Shown: positions 46,528-55,795 of the stretch, piece by piece
Position numbering within the stretch: position 1 is the first letter of the stretch
How the letters are laid out: each line of letters opens with the position of its first letter
The notes under the pieces: model-generated
Databases searched by the model: none
What the model was told of the DNA's origin: nothing
What the model saw: the letters and a program-made list of their open reading frames with translations, nothing else
Assembly: GCA_945891505.1 (NCBI GenBank)
Contig: CAMDDL010000011.1
Span: 1-64,000 of the forward strand
Length of the DNA stretch: 64,000 nt
DNA from: Maricaulis salignorans
Lineage (GTDB): Bacteria; Pseudomonadota; Alphaproteobacteria; Caulobacterales; Aquidulcibacteraceae
Direction: 5' to 3'
Translations under genes and position numbers: made by a program

Positions 46528-47808
46528 ATGCGTGTATTGCTGGTCGGCTCTGGTGGACGGGAACATGCGCTCGCCCTTGCCTTGAATAACAGCCCGTCGG
46601 TGACGTTTCTGTTGGTCGCCCCCGGCAATCCCGGCATTGCCGCGATTGCCCCAATTGCTCCAGTCAGCGCCGACGATGTTGCAGCGCTGGTGCAATTAGC
46701 TGTGGCGCAGCGAATTGATTTGGTCGTGGTCGGACCTGAAGTGGCCCTTGCTGCTGGTCTCGCCGATGCCTTGGCGCAGAAGACGATTGCCTGTTTTGGT
46801 CCCACCAAAGCGGCGGCGCAATTGGAGAGCTCTAAAGCCTTCACCAAAACCATTTGTGAGGCCAAAAACATACCCACTGCCGGGTTTGCCACCTTCACCT
46901 CTGCCGATGAGGCGATCGCGTACTTGGGGACGGTGAAGGCACCCTATGTTATTAAAGCGGACGGCTTGGCAGCGGGAAAAGGTGTGGTGATCGCGCCGGA
47001 CTTTCAATCCGCGAAAGCAGCGATTCATGAGATGGTCGACGGCCGCTTCGGTGGTGCTGGGGCCCGCTTGGTCATTGAAGAATTCATGACGGGCGAGGAA
47101 GTGTCGTTTTTTGCCCTCTGTGATGGGAAGCAGGCAGTCTATCTGGGCTCTGCTCAAGACCATAAGCGCGCCTTTGATGGCGAACGTGGCCCAAATACAG
47201 GCGGCATGGGGGCTTATTCGCCAACCAGCCATGCAACGCCAGAATTCGTGCAGGATATCATGGCTCGCTTTATCGAACCGACGATGGCCGCAATGGAGAA
47301 ATTGGGCATGCCGTTTTGCGGTGTGCTTTATGCTGGCCTGATGTTGACGCCGTCGGGCCCCAAGCTGGTCGAGTATAATGCCCGATTTGGCGATCCTGAA
47401 TGCCAAGTATTGATGGCACGCTTTGAAGGCGATTTAGCCCAGCTCCTTATGGCGTGCGCACAGGGCAGGCTGGGTGCTGCGCCCCAGTTCCGCTTGTCTG
47501 ATCAGACGGCTGCTTTGGTGGTGATGGCCGCTCAAGGCTACCCCGAAGACCCGATCACAGGTTCTGAAATTCGCGGTGAAGTCGGGGCCTCGGCAATCCC
47601 GCGCGGGGTATTGCTGCATGCGGGCACCAGGCGCGATGAAGATGGTAAGCTGCGGGCTGCCGGTGGCCGCGTCCTCAACGCCATTGGCCTTGGGCCTAAC
47701 CTACAAACCGCAGTGGATACTGCCTATCAGGTTGTAGACGCGCTGGACTGGCCGATGGGATTTCATCGCCGCGACATCGGGTGGCGTGAACTAAACCGTG
47801 GTAGATGA
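46528..47808 (+). CDS. purD: Phosphoribosylamine-glycine ligase
   Basis: The 426-residue ATP-grasp enzyme makes glycinamide ribonucleotide in purine synthesis. Typical segments are MRVLLVGSGGREHALA, PYVIKADGLAAGKGVVIA, PNTGGMGAYSP and YNARFGDPECQVLM. It is of normal length. AGGGGGAAAAG precedes the ATG. It stands alone here. Confidence 0.96.
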   Translation: MRVLLVGSGGREHALALALNNSPSVTFLLVAPGNPGIAAIAPIAPVSADDVAALVQLAVAQRIDLVVVGPEVALAAGLADALAQKTIACFGPTKAAAQLESSKAFTKTICEAKNIPTAGFATFTSADEAIAYLGTVKAPYVIKADGLAAGKGVVIAPDFQSAKAAIHEMVDGRFGGAGARLVIEEFMTGEEVSFFALCDGKQAVYLGSAQDHKRAFDGERGPNTGGMGAYSPTSHATPEFVQDIMARFIEPTMAAMEKLGMPFCGVLYAGLMLTPSGPKLVEYNARFGDPECQVLMARFEGDLAQLLMACAQGRLGAAPQFRLSDQTAALVVMAAQGYPEDPITGSEIRGEVGASAIPRGVLLHAGTRRDEDGKLRAAGGRVLNAIGLGPNLQTAVDTAYQVVDALDWPMGFHRRDIGWRELNRGR

Positions 47809-47934
47809 AGCCATTAAGTTGGACTAGGTGTCGTTGGGCTGGAAAAAAACCTTCCCCTGCGCAGCAAGCTGGTTAAAGTTCGCCAGACCAAAAATAATGA
47901 TACAACAATAATGATCAGTTAGGGAGCCATCACC

Positions 47935-49008
47935 ATGAGCGATACTGAAGCAGATATTTTCAGTGGCACGAAGCCTGTGGACCCACGCTATCAGCTGGAC
48001 GAGCCTGCGTTGCATGCTTGGATGGAAGCCAATGTCGAAGGCTTTGCGGGGCCGATGGAAATTCGCCAGTTCAAGGGCGGCCAGTCGAACCCCACGTATC
48101 AGATCATTACGCCGACCCAGAACTACGTGCTTCGTCGTAAGCCACCTGGCAAGCTTCTTCCCTCGGCCCATGCTGTCGACCGTGAGTTCGCGGTGATTTC
48201 AGCCCTTTATCCAACTGGCTTTCCCGTTGCTAAACCCTTTGGGCTCTGCATGGACGAAAGTGTGATTGGGACGATCTTCTACATCATGGACTCTGTTGAC
48301 GGTCGGATTTTGTGGGATGGCTCTTTGCCCGACAGCACGCCGGCACAGCGTACGGCCATTTATGAGGCCAAGATCGCGACTTTAGCAGCCCTGCATGCCA
48401 CCGATTACAAGGCGGTTGGGTTGGAAGATTTTGGAAAGGCAGGTTCTTATTTTTCCCGCCAGATCAGCCGTTGGACCAAACAATACCAACTCTCAGAAAC
48501 CACCAAAATCCCTGAAATGGATCGCTTGATCGAGTGGCTGCCGACCAGTGTGCCAGAAGGCGAGACCACCAGTATCGTGCATGGCGATTTCCGTATCGAT
48601 AATATGATCCTGCATCCGACAGAATCGCGCGTTTTGGCGGTGTTGGATTGGGAGCTTTCGACGCTGGGTGATCCATTGGGCGACTTCACTTATCATTTGA
48701 TGAATTGGGTCATGCCCTCTGGCCAGCGCTCCGGCCTCGCTGGACTTGACCTAGAAGCCTTGGGTATTCCGTCGATGGAACGCTATATTGAGCTTTATTG
48801 CCAAGGGACTGGTCGCAAAAGCATTGAGAATATCGATTGGTACTTTGCCTATAACATGTTCCGTTTAGCCGGGATTATCCAAGGGATTGTCGGTCGTGTT
48901 CGAGATGGCACGGCCGCAAGCGCTCACGCCCAAGATAATGCCGATCGTGTGAAGCCCTTAGCGTTGGCCGCTTACGGGTTTGCCTTGAAGGCTGGTATGA
49001 CGCCCTAA
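47935..49008 (+). CDS. APH-type phosphotransferase family protein (ACAD10-like)
   Basis: The 357-residue protein has an aminoglycoside-phosphotransferase kinase fold. The catalytic loop is VHGDFRIDNMI and the metal-binding region VLDWELSTLGDPLGD. The N-terminal QFKGGQSNPTYQI replaces the P-loop. It resembles ACAD10/ACAD11-type kinases found beside acyl-CoA dehydrogenases, thought to phosphorylate 4-hydroxyacyl substrates; no dehydrogenase is adjacent, so the substrate is open. GGGAG precedes the ATG. Confidence 0.82.
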   Translation: MSDTEADIFSGTKPVDPRYQLDEPALHAWMEANVEGFAGPMEIRQFKGGQSNPTYQIITPTQNYVLRRKPPGKLLPSAHAVDREFAVISALYPTGFPVAKPFGLCMDESVIGTIFYIMDSVDGRILWDGSLPDSTPAQRTAIYEAKIATLAALHATDYKAVGLEDFGKAGSYFSRQISRWTKQYQLSETTKIPEMDRLIEWLPTSVPEGETTSIVHGDFRIDNMILHPTESRVLAVLDWELSTLGDPLGDFTYHLMNWVMPSGQRSGLAGLDLEALGIPSMERYIELYCQGTGRKSIENIDWYFAYNMFRLAGIIQGIVGRVRDGTAASAHAQDNADRVKPLALAAYGFALKAGMTP

Positions 49009-49134
49009 ATGAATTAGTTTTCAAGAAGAAAACTTGGTATCTGAATGACGAGAAGCCCACGTTTTTGTCATCGGGTTAAACCTTAATTCATGGAATAGGC
49101 CCTAGTTGCTCAACCAAAGTAAGTTGGGTGTGTG

Positions 49135-50040
49135 ATGTCAGCTGTCAGAAAAATGACTGAAACAAAAGTGCAGGACTTTGCCAATAAGCGAGTCCTGCTG
49201 GTGGACGATCACACGCACATTAGAACCATTTTCACAAGTATTCTAAACGGCTTAGGTATGTTTCGTTTGTCGACAGCGGATCGCTCGGATCGTGCTTTAT
49301 CGACCCTGCAGACAGAGCCAGTTGATCTGGTTATCACCGATTTCAATATGCCGGGCCTTTCAGGGATTGGTCTGGCGCAGCGTATTCGTCAAGAAATCCG
49401 GTCAAAAAATCCGCGCTTTAATCCTTCCATCCCGATCATTATGATCACCAGTTTCGGCACAAAGAAATGTCTGGTGGCGGCGCGCGATGCCGGCGTGGAT
49501 GAGTTTTTGGCCAAGCCCTTCACCACGTTGGGTGTCGCAGAACGTATTGATTCTGCTGTCAATATGCAGCGCCCCTTCATTGTGTCGGACAATTATATTG
49601 GTCCTTGCCGCCGCCGTAAGGTCGATCCTATTCTGTCTGGCCTAAAGCGGCGCGAGGCTGATCGAATGGCCATCATGAACGAGTTCGACATTGAGCGTAA
49701 CTTGATGCAGGGCGATGCACAGATTTTGATCGATATTGCTGGCTATGATGAATTTGAAGAAGCCTCGACCGCGACCATCACCCGGATTGGTGAAATCACC
49801 GCCGCTCGAGCCCAGAGAATACGCGATGGATTACTTGAACGCGCAGCCATGTCGTTGCTGAAATATACCAGTCTCGCGACTGCGCAAGGCAAGCTTGAGA
49901 CCGATATAGTCGAGATGCATGGGTATGCTGTGAAGCAATTGCTGGATTTGGCAGGTAAAGATCTCAATCTGTCGAACCAAGTGGTGGATTCTCTAGAACG
50001 CGCTGTGGTCAAGCGCACCCGCGTGCGCCACCTCGCGTAA
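49135..50040 (+). CDS. Response regulator with receiver and helical C-terminal region
   Basis: About 301 residues. The receiver domain (about 18-140) has VLLVDDHTHIR, phosphoacceptor Asp in LVITDFNMPGLSG and Lys in FLAKPFT. The short segment after it, FIVSDNYIGPCRRRKV, is typical of a group of alphaproteobacterial CheY-like proteins. The C-terminal 130 residues look helical (TATITRIGEITAARAQRIRD) and match no output domain I know. Start is uncertain: GTG at 49132, ATG at 49135 and ATG at 49153 are all in frame, without a clear ribosome-binding site. Confidence 0.8.
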   Translation: MSAVRKMTETKVQDFANKRVLLVDDHTHIRTIFTSILNGLGMFRLSTADRSDRALSTLQTEPVDLVITDFNMPGLSGIGLAQRIRQEIRSKNPRFNPSIPIIMITSFGTKKCLVAARDAGVDEFLAKPFTTLGVAERIDSAVNMQRPFIVSDNYIGPCRRRKVDPILSGLKRREADRMAIMNEFDIERNLMQGDAQILIDIAGYDEFEEASTATITRIGEITAARAQRIRDGLLERAAMSLLKYTSLATAQGKLETDIVEMHGYAVKQLLDLAGKDLNLSNQVVDSLERAVVKRTRVRHLA

Positions 50041-50123
50041 TTAGGTGGCCTATGAGGCTGCTTTTCACGTTTAGCCAGCCCTAGAATTTGGCATTGCAGC
50101 AAATTGGTCTAGAGCATGTTATC

Positions 50124-51119
50124 ATGACACTCAGCATTTTATCCCGCCAAGCCAAAGGGCCTTTGGTACTTAACGAAGCCACAGCCGCAGACCTTGCTGC
50201 GCCAGACGTGATCTGGATCGATTTGTTGGATCCATCGCGCGGCGAAGAACAATTGGTCGAAGAAGCCTTCGGGATTGATGCCCCTTCTGAGGCGGAGCGT
50301 GCAGCCTTAGAGGAGTCGGCCCGCTTCTATCTCGAAAATGACGTGATGGTCTTACATGCGACTGTCGTGGCGCGCGCGAAACCTGAAGCAGAGGCGGGAG
50401 CGCCAACGAAGCTTCCCCATATTGCCCATAAGCGTGAGATCGTCAGCTTCTTTTTGACCAAGACCGCTTTGATCACTGTCCGCACCTGTCCGCTGCGCGC
50501 CTTTGAGGCCAATGAAGGGCGCGCCTCGGCTGATCTCGCTGAGGTTGAGACAGGGCCAGACGTGCTATTGGCCCTGATTGAGAGCTTGGTTGAGCGGGTT
50601 GCCGATTTTTTAAGTGCGAGTGCGCAGGAATTGGAAGATTTGAACCTGCGGGTCTTGGTTAGTCGTCGGACCATCCGCTTAGAGACGATTTTGAAGCGCT
50701 TAGGCCAATTGGGGGCAGGGGCCAGCCAGTCGCGGGATTCATTGTCGAGTTTATCCCGCTTGTCGCGTTTTGTTTTGGCCCATGGTTCGGCGTGGTCTGT
50801 TTCCAAAGAACGTTTGAACCTTTTGGCGACCGATATTGAAACGCTGCAGCGGCAGGCCGAAGCCCTGACCAATGACCTCACCTTTTTCCTAGATGCGACG
50901 CTGGGGCTAGTTGGCGCTCGCCAGAATGAGACTTTGAAGGCGATGGCGGTCGTGACCTTGCTGTTTGCACCGCCTACTTTATTGGCGTCGGCCTTTGGGA
51001 TGAATTTTGAGTTTATGACTGTCTTTAAAGACCCCATGGGGCCATACTGGGCCGCAGGCCTGATGGTTGCGTCGTCGGCTTTTATTTTTTCGATCGCACG
51101 ACTGGGCAAGTGGATTTAG
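50124..51119 (+). CDS. CorA-family magnesium/divalent cation transporter
   Basis: About 331 residues. A large cytosolic N-terminal domain is followed by a long helix and two C-terminal membrane helices. The signature GMN motif is in FGMNFEFMTVFKDPMG, at the end of the first membrane helix, and the protein ends in a short basic tail. It mediates magnesium (or cobalt, nickel) flux as a pentamer. The ATG at 50124 gives the usual N-terminus; an upstream TTG at 50088 is less likely. Confidence 0.9.
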   Translation: MTLSILSRQAKGPLVLNEATAADLAAPDVIWIDLLDPSRGEEQLVEEAFGIDAPSEAERAALEESARFYLENDVMVLHATVVARAKPEAEAGAPTKLPHIAHKREIVSFFLTKTALITVRTCPLRAFEANEGRASADLAEVETGPDVLLALIESLVERVADFLSASAQELEDLNLRVLVSRRTIRLETILKRLGQLGAGASQSRDSLSSLSRLSRFVLAHGSAWSVSKERLNLLATDIETLQRQAEALTNDLTFFLDATLGLVGARQNETLKAMAVVTLLFAPPTLLASAFGMNFEFMTVFKDPMGPYWAAGLMVASSAFIFSIARLGKWI

Positions 51120-51156
51120 CTGGGTAAGTGGATTTGATCGGGGGGGTACTTCGAGG

Positions 51157-51726
51157 CTAAAGCCAGCTGGGCACTTCAGATTCAAGGCCGGCCAATTCGT
51201 AGAGGTCTGACCATGTGTACCCTACAACCGGGATTTGCCAGCCCTGCATGGAATCGCGCTTGTCACCGGCCATTTCCCCGCCGATAGCTTCATAGAAGGC
51301 GCGGGCCTTGTCATTGCCCTTCACCACCCAAAGGCCACCGCTAAATAGACCACGCATCAATAGCCAGCGCGAACAAGCCAACATGAGAGCCCGACCCAGT
51401 CCGCGACCTTGGTGGGAAACTTTCACATAAATCTGGTGGATTTCGCCATCGCCGAGAATATCCGTGGCCTGACCAGTTGCTGCGCCACACGTTGCATAGC
51501 CCAAAGCCTTGCCGTCTTCGGTTTCAGCCACGAAAATTCCGTGATCTAAATCCCCATCTTGGCGGATCAATTCTGCCCGCCAAGTCCGATAAAGACGCGG
51601 CAGCGCCAAGCCGTCTAACACAGGGGTCGGCAACAGGCCGGCGTAGGTCTCACGCCAAGTCGTTTGTTGCAATTCAGCAATCGAAGGGGCATCACTTTGT
51701 TCGGCGCGACGGATCATTAAGCTCAT
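51157..51726 (-). CDS. GNAT-family N-acetyltransferase
   Basis: The 189-residue protein starts MSLMIRRAEQSDAPSIAELQ, with QTTWRETYAGLLP typical of this GNAT subgroup. The acetyl-CoA loop is VSHQGRGLGRALMLA, followed by LWVVKGNDKARAFYEAIGGE. Substrate unknown. The frame is open back to 52026, but that extension overlaps the sigma factor gene and lacks coding character. Divergent from the sigma gene. Confidence 0.85.
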   Translation of the reverse strand: MSLMIRRAEQSDAPSIAELQQTTWRETYAGLLPTPVLDGLALPRLYRTWRAELIRQDGDLDHGIFVAETEDGKALGYATCGAATGQATDILGDGEIHQIYVKVSHQGRGLGRALMLACSRWLLMRGLFSGGLWVVKGNDKARAFYEAIGGEMAGDKRDSMQGWQIPVVGYTWSDLYELAGLESEVPSWL

Positions 51727-51803
51727 GGAAGCAAGGTGGCGGAAATCTGAAAAAGCGCAAGCCTCGCTTCTGTAATCGTGTAATGCTCCGCGCTGCCTTG
51801 GGT

Positions 51804-51829
51804 GTAACCATCCTACAGGTGGCCGCGTA
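51804..51829 (+). promoter_or_regulatory. ECF-type promoter of the sigma factor operon
   Basis: GTAACC (51804-51809), 16 bases, CGTA (51826-51829). This matches the GTAACC-N16-CGAA-type element that I recall for Caulobacter SigF. It lies directly ahead of the sigma gene, so the operon is probably autoregulated. Transcription would begin near 51836, upstream of the GGAGGG site but downstream of the GTG at 51830. Confidence 0.7.
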
Positions 51830-51850
51830 GTGCTTTCTGGAGGGTCCATT

Positions 51851-52405
51851 TTGACACCAGACGAAACCCAATTGCACGCGTGGATGCTTGGTGCGCAAGC
51901 TGGCGACCCCGTTGCTACGCACCGCTTGCTTGATGGCTTGGCGCCCCGCCTGCGTGCTTTTTTCCGGAGCAAAGGCGCAAGGCCTGAAGATGCTGAAGAC
52001 TTGGTACAGGAGACTTTGATCGCCATCTATACCAAGCGGGCAATGTTCGATCCCGACCAAAAACTCTTGGCTTGGACCTATGCCATCGCACGCTATCGGA
52101 TGATTGATCGGTGGCGGCGGACCGGCAAGCGCGGACTTGATCTTCCGATTGAAGATTTTGAGCACGCATTGTCTGCGGAAGAAACCGAGGCAGGCGACCC
52201 TAGTCGCGATATTGCCCGCTTATTGGGGGACCTGCCACCTAAACAGCGAACGTCGATTGAGTTGGTGAAACTCAAGGAATTGAGCATCGCTGAAGCCTCT
52301 GCCCAGACCGGTTGGAGTGCCTCTGACATAAAAATTTCTATCCATCGCGGCCTCAAGACCCTCATGCGTCTGGTCGGCACGTCAGCGACAGGAGACATTT
52401 CATGA
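51851..52405 (+). CDS. ECF-family RNA polymerase sigma factor, SigF-like
   Basis: The protein has about 184 residues. Region 2 is AFFRSKGARPEDAEDLVQET and LAWTYAIARYRMIDRWRR; region 4 is LPPKQRTSIELVKLKELSIA with the helix-turn-helix AEASAQTGWSASDIKISIHR. It is paired with the NrsF-type anti-sigma factor by a 4-base overlap. The TTG at 51851 is chosen: GGAGGG (51839-51844) lies 6 bases before it and the promoter element excludes the GTG at 51830. In Caulobacter the SigF-NrsF pair answers heavy-metal stress; here that is inference. Confidence 0.9.
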   Translation: MTPDETQLHAWMLGAQAGDPVATHRLLDGLAPRLRAFFRSKGARPEDAEDLVQETLIAIYTKRAMFDPDQKLLAWTYAIARYRMIDRWRRTGKRGLDLPIEDFEHALSAEETEAGDPSRDIARLLGDLPPKQRTSIELVKLKELSIAEASAQTGWSASDIKISIHRGLKTLMRLVGTSATGDIS

Positions 52406-53049
52406 AAACCGAAGACTTGATTGAAGCGCTGGCTCGAACTCCTGAGGCGGCAACGCCTGACCGCCTCTATCGGCGCTTGGCCTTGGCCTTGATAGTTGGC
52501 CTTGTGTTGGGTCTGATATTGATCCGTGTATTCATGGGTTTCCGGCCTGATATTGGCGTAGCTGCGCCAATGGTGGCTATGAAAGCTGGCTTCTCAGCCT
52601 TGATTGCAACCTTTGCCGGTGGGCTTGCGTTGCGTCTCGCTAAGCCAACCGCCGGGGCCACAGGGACCCTACGTCGTCTCGTGACGCCGCTGGGTTTGGT
52701 GATCCTATCTGCGATCGCAATTGGCCTGATTACTTTGATGGCCACAGAGCCGGGGCATCGGTTTGCCGCTTTTACGGGTGGCGGCTTTCCGTGGTGCATC
52801 ATCTTAATCCCCTTCTGCGGCCTGCCAACAGCCTTGCTGCTGGTTTGGGCGATGCGAGAGGCTGCCCCGACTCGCTTGGCCTTAGCTGGCGCGGCCATTG
52901 GGGCATTGTCGGGTGGGGTAGGGGCAATGGTCTATGCCATGTTCTGCTCTGTCGACTCCGTCTCCTTTGTCACGATCTGGTATGTTATGGGCATTGGCCT
53001 TGCGGCCGCAATCGGGGCGATGGTTGGCGCACGGTTGTTGCGTTGGTGA
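52402..53049 (+). CDS. NrsF/DUF1109-family membrane anti-sigma factor
   Basis: The 215-residue protein has six predicted membrane helices after a short cytosolic N-terminus (MKTEDLIEALARTPEAATPD). It contains Cys132 (FPWCIILIPFCG) and Cys182 (MFCSVDS), matching the two conserved cysteines of NrsF, which I recall at positions 131 and 181 in Caulobacter. It would hold the sigma factor at the membrane until a redox or metal signal. Start overlaps the sigma stop (ATGA). Confidence 0.9.
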   Translation: MKTEDLIEALARTPEAATPDRLYRRLALALIVGLVLGLILIRVFMGFRPDIGVAAPMVAMKAGFSALIATFAGGLALRLAKPTAGATGTLRRLVTPLGLVILSAIAIGLITLMATEPGHRFAAFTGGGFPWCIILIPFCGLPTALLLVWAMREAAPTRLALAGAAIGALSGGVGAMVYAMFCSVDSVSFVTIWYVMGIGLAAAIGAMVGARLLRW

Positions 53050-53062
53050 GCCTGCGCAGATC

Positions 53063-54049
53063 TTAGCGCGTGATAGGGGTGAGGTTCGCTTGGATGGCTT
53101 CAGCAATCGCCATGGCGTCGCGGATAGGTTCGTAAGTCCAATGGGTCAGGCTGCCGTTAAACCAGCGCGCAGCACCACGTTCGATAAAAGCTGTATGTAG
53201 GCGGTCGAATTTAGCATCCCCGCCCTCCAGCTTGATGAGATGCATCGGGATGCCAAAAAACGCGACATCGGTCATCATATTGGTGGAGTCTTCCGTCACC
53301 AAAGCGGCATCGGCTTGTGCCAACCAAGCCAGATAAGGATTTGGGCCATCTCGCCCTTCATTGGCAAAGAAGTCTGCGCCGGATGTAAAGGCAAAGGCGC
53401 GGAACAAATCTTCAGCAGATCTAGGGGTCCGCCGCGACGTCGTAATCATCAGATGAACATCTTGGTGTGCCAGCCTTTGGAGCTCTGCAACGATCGCGTG
53501 GGCGCGCGCGAGGCTGAGTCGATGGCGCTTCGATGTGCCGCCCAATATTACCATCACCTTTCGCTTGCCAAGGTGACGTGGCGCCGGGATTTGGGAGAGG
53601 GCGGTTTCAATTTGCTTCTTGGTGTACCACACGGGTGCGCCAAGGGTTGTAACAACATTCTCGCCACGTACCCCATCATGTTGGGGTGGGGCGACCAGAT
53701 CAAAGTGCTTCGGGTTCAGGCGTGGGTTTTGCACTTGCACAACAAGCGTTTGACCTAAAGTCCAACGCCTCATCCGCAAAGAATAAGGAATCGACCGCCG
53801 ACCATTGGCAATCCACACGTCCGGCCATGGGGCTTGTAAACGTTGGGCCTGTTCCATGGGAAGGGCGGCTTTGGGCATCAGCCATAGGCTAGGCGGCAAG
53901 TATAGTTGAAAGCCTGTGGGCTGCAGCCGGAGCACTTTAATCCGGGTTGGAACGCGCTCACTCAAAGCATGGGCAATAGCCAAGGTCTGGCGTTCAATTC
54001 CGGCCCGCCCATCTGACACACACCAGACTGAGACTTCATGACCTTCCAT
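53063..54049 (-). CDS. ELM1-family (mitochondrial fission ELM1-like) protein
   Basis: The 328-residue protein has the GT-B-like ELM1/DUF1022 fold: VWCVSDGRAGIERQTLAIAH at the N-terminus, DVWIANGRRSIPYSLRMRRW, LGGTSKRHRLSLARA, and the C-terminal DAALVTEDSTNMMTDVAFFG. Bacterial members are poorly studied and are often near LPS genes. GGAGAG precedes the ATG at 54049; the open frame to 54115 has no such site. It is the next reverse-strand gene after the HAD-IB phosphatase. Confidence 0.85.
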   Translation of the reverse strand: MEGHEVSVWCVSDGRAGIERQTLAIAHALSERVPTRIKVLRLQPTGFQLYLPPSLWLMPKAALPMEQAQRLQAPWPDVWIANGRRSIPYSLRMRRWTLGQTLVVQVQNPRLNPKHFDLVAPPQHDGVRGENVVTTLGAPVWYTKKQIETALSQIPAPRHLGKRKVMVILGGTSKRHRLSLARAHAIVAELQRLAHQDVHLMITTSRRTPRSAEDLFRAFAFTSGADFFANEGRDGPNPYLAWLAQADAALVTEDSTNMMTDVAFFGIPMHLIKLEGGDAKFDRLHTAFIERGAARWFNGSLTHWTYEPIRDAMAIAEAIQANLTPITR

Positions 54050-54120
54050 GCGTTCTCTCTCCGAAACTGCGCCATGCACATAAGCTGCCCAAAGGCTACC
54101 ATAGGGGCTACCCAAGCGTA

Positions 54121-54828
54121 CTAAAGCCGATTCGTCAGTCCACGTTCCATATGATTGCCAGCATAAAGCGAAAACAAGTGAAAGAAGCGGTTTCGCGGGG
54201 CTTCTTCAAAGATACGAAAGCCCGGATTTTGGGCAGCAGCCAGCATTTCCTTATCGCCGCGCGTGTCACCATAGGCGGCAACTAGGGGGGCGGTGCCAAA
54301 ATTTGCTTGAATGGCGGCAAGTTTGGCGGGGCCCCAGCAATTGTCGCCCAATAAGCGTCCGGTCAGCCGCCCATTAACGATTTCAACTTCGCTCGCCAAC
54401 ACATGATCCACGCCAAGCTCTTCTGCCCACACAGCTAAATAGTCGCGCAACGAAGCTGAGACCAAAGCCACTTGATCGCGCACACCCACATGCGCCCGCA
54501 ATCGTGCCAGTGCGTCGGGTCGGGCGACGACGGGATAAATCGCCTCCGCAAAAGCCCGGCACCGCGCCAGATAATCCTCCGCGGTCATCCCTGCGAGAAA
54601 GACGTGGAGCGTCTTTTCCTTCACCGCACTGCGGGGCAGCCCACCCAGTCGGTAGGCCAAAAAGACAGGGATAAGTTGCACCATCTTGACCACAAAGCCG
54701 AAGCGGCCGGCAACAAAGCGCAAGAACAACACAAACGAATCTGCCCACGTCAGCGTGCCATCCACATCAAACGCCGCAACGGGGCGGTTGTCTTTCGTGT
54801 CAGCAGGGCGTGTGTCTGGCTCATTCAT
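54121..54828 (-). CDS. HAD-IB family phosphatase
   Basis: The 235-residue SerB-type HAD protein has motif I AFDVDGTLTWAD, motif II VALVSASLRDYL, and motif IV AAYGDTRGDKEML. Between I and II lies a helical cap with a hydrophobic stretch (VKMVQLIPVFLAYRLG), found in the PlsC-linked and membrane-associated subgroup. Substrate is unknown. The ATG at 54828 is chosen; the open frame to 55098 passes through the antisense of tRNA-Ser, a known artefact. Confidence 0.87.
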   Translation of the reverse strand: MNEPDTRPADTKDNRPVAAFDVDGTLTWADSFVLFLRFVAGRFGFVVKMVQLIPVFLAYRLGGLPRSAVKEKTLHVFLAGMTAEDYLARCRAFAEAIYPVVARPDALARLRAHVGVRDQVALVSASLRDYLAVWAEELGVDHVLASEVEIVNGRLTGRLLGDNCWGPAKLAAIQANFGTAPLVAAYGDTRGDKEMLAAAQNPGFRIFEEAPRNRFFHLFSLYAGNHMERGLTNRL

Positions 54829-55000
54829 GACCTGTCGTTTACACAGATTTGTGTCCTTCATGCCAGTGAACACACGCATCTTATGTTGGAAGGACATGAG
54901 ACCAGCAGGGCCGCCTGCAAACCACGTCTTGCCAGAGCCGCGTTTGGTGCTTAAACACCGCGCCCTTGACCAACTTGCAACACGTTCTGCAAGGCGCACC

Positions 55001-55090
55001 GGAGGGGTGGCAGAGTGGTCGAATGCGGCGGTCTCGAAAACCGTTATAGGTGCAAGCCTATCGAGGGTTCGAATCCCTCCTCCTCCGCCA
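55001..55090 (+). tRNA. tRNA-Ser, anticodon CGA
   Basis: The 90-base gene folds as a class II tRNA. Acceptor GGAGGGG (55001-55007) pairs with CTCCTCC (55080-55086), followed by G and an encoded CCA. The anticodon stem GCGGT/ACCGT encloses CTCGAAA, giving anticodon CGA for UCG codons. A long variable arm (TATAGG..CCTAT) and T arm GAGGG-TTCGAAT-CCCTC are clear. Confidence 0.97.
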
Positions 55091-55285
55091 TTTTTCAATC
55101 ATCTGAAAGCCCATTCGCTACAGCTCGTTCCCCAAGGCAACGACCTTTATTCGCGGCCTTTTGTCACGTGTTGCGGAGCCGTAATGCAATCTAAAAAACT
55201 GTTTTAAAAAGTAAATAAGTGGCCTAATTGTAGGGCCGATTTTTCTCGCTACATAGAGCACTCAATCTGGTGCGGGAGCGACTGA

Positions 55286-55795
55286 GTGAAAGTAGCGCTT
55301 TGGATTATTGGCGGTTTGGCGGGTTTGGCGGCTTTTGTGGTGTTGGTCGGCATTATGCTACCTGCCACGCGAACGGGGAAAGTTGATCGGGTGGTGGCGG
55401 CCACGCCCGCACAATTAAACGCCGTCATCCTCGACCGGGTGAGCCAGCCCACTTGGCGGCTAGACCTTGCGAAAGTCGAGATGCAATCCACGACGCGTTG
55501 GACTGAGACCACCCAAAGAGGCGAGGTGATCGCCTTTGAACTGACGCGGCAGGAACCAAATCTGCTCCAAATGCGGTTTGAAAGCAGCTATGGCTATCAA
55601 GGCCAGTGGGAAGGTCGCTTGGTGCCGACGCCATCGGGAGGCACGCACATCTTTGTGACGGAGCAGGCCACGACACCTTCGCCGATTGGCCGTATATTCG
55701 CGCGACTATTTTTCAATCCAGAGGCTTTTGCCAATGCCTATCTCGACGCGTTGGCAAAGGAGACCCAGCGGCGATACACACGAGACCTAAAATGA
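55286..55795 (+). CDS. SRPBCC-family protein with N-terminal membrane anchor
   Basis: The 169-residue protein starts with a membrane helix (VALWIIGGLAGLAAFVVLVG), followed by an SRPBCC (START-like) fold: TPAQLNAVILDRVSQPTWRL, MRFESSYGYQGQWEGRLVPT. It may bind a hydrophobic ligand, unknown. GTG at 55286 is preceded by GGGAG 7 bases upstream. The stop overlaps the next gene's ATG by 4 bases. Confidence 0.8.
   Translation: MKVALWIIGGLAGLAAFVVLVGIMLPATRTGKVDRVVAATPAQLNAVILDRVSQPTWRLDLAKVEMQSTTRWTETTQRGEVIAFELTRQEPNLLQMRFESSYGYQGQWEGRLVPTPSGGTHIFVTEQATTPSPIGRIFARLFFNPEAFANAYLDALAKETQRRYTRDLK

Noticed and set aside
49078-49094. Possible CtrA-type box (TTAA pair) ahead of the response regulator at 49135
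   Set aside because: The two TTAA are 3 bases apart, not the 7 required.
54829-55098. N-terminal extension of the HAD-IB phosphatase (GGGGGIRTLDR-type start)
   Set aside because: It is translated from the antisense of tRNA-Ser, a well-known artefact; the real start is at 54828.
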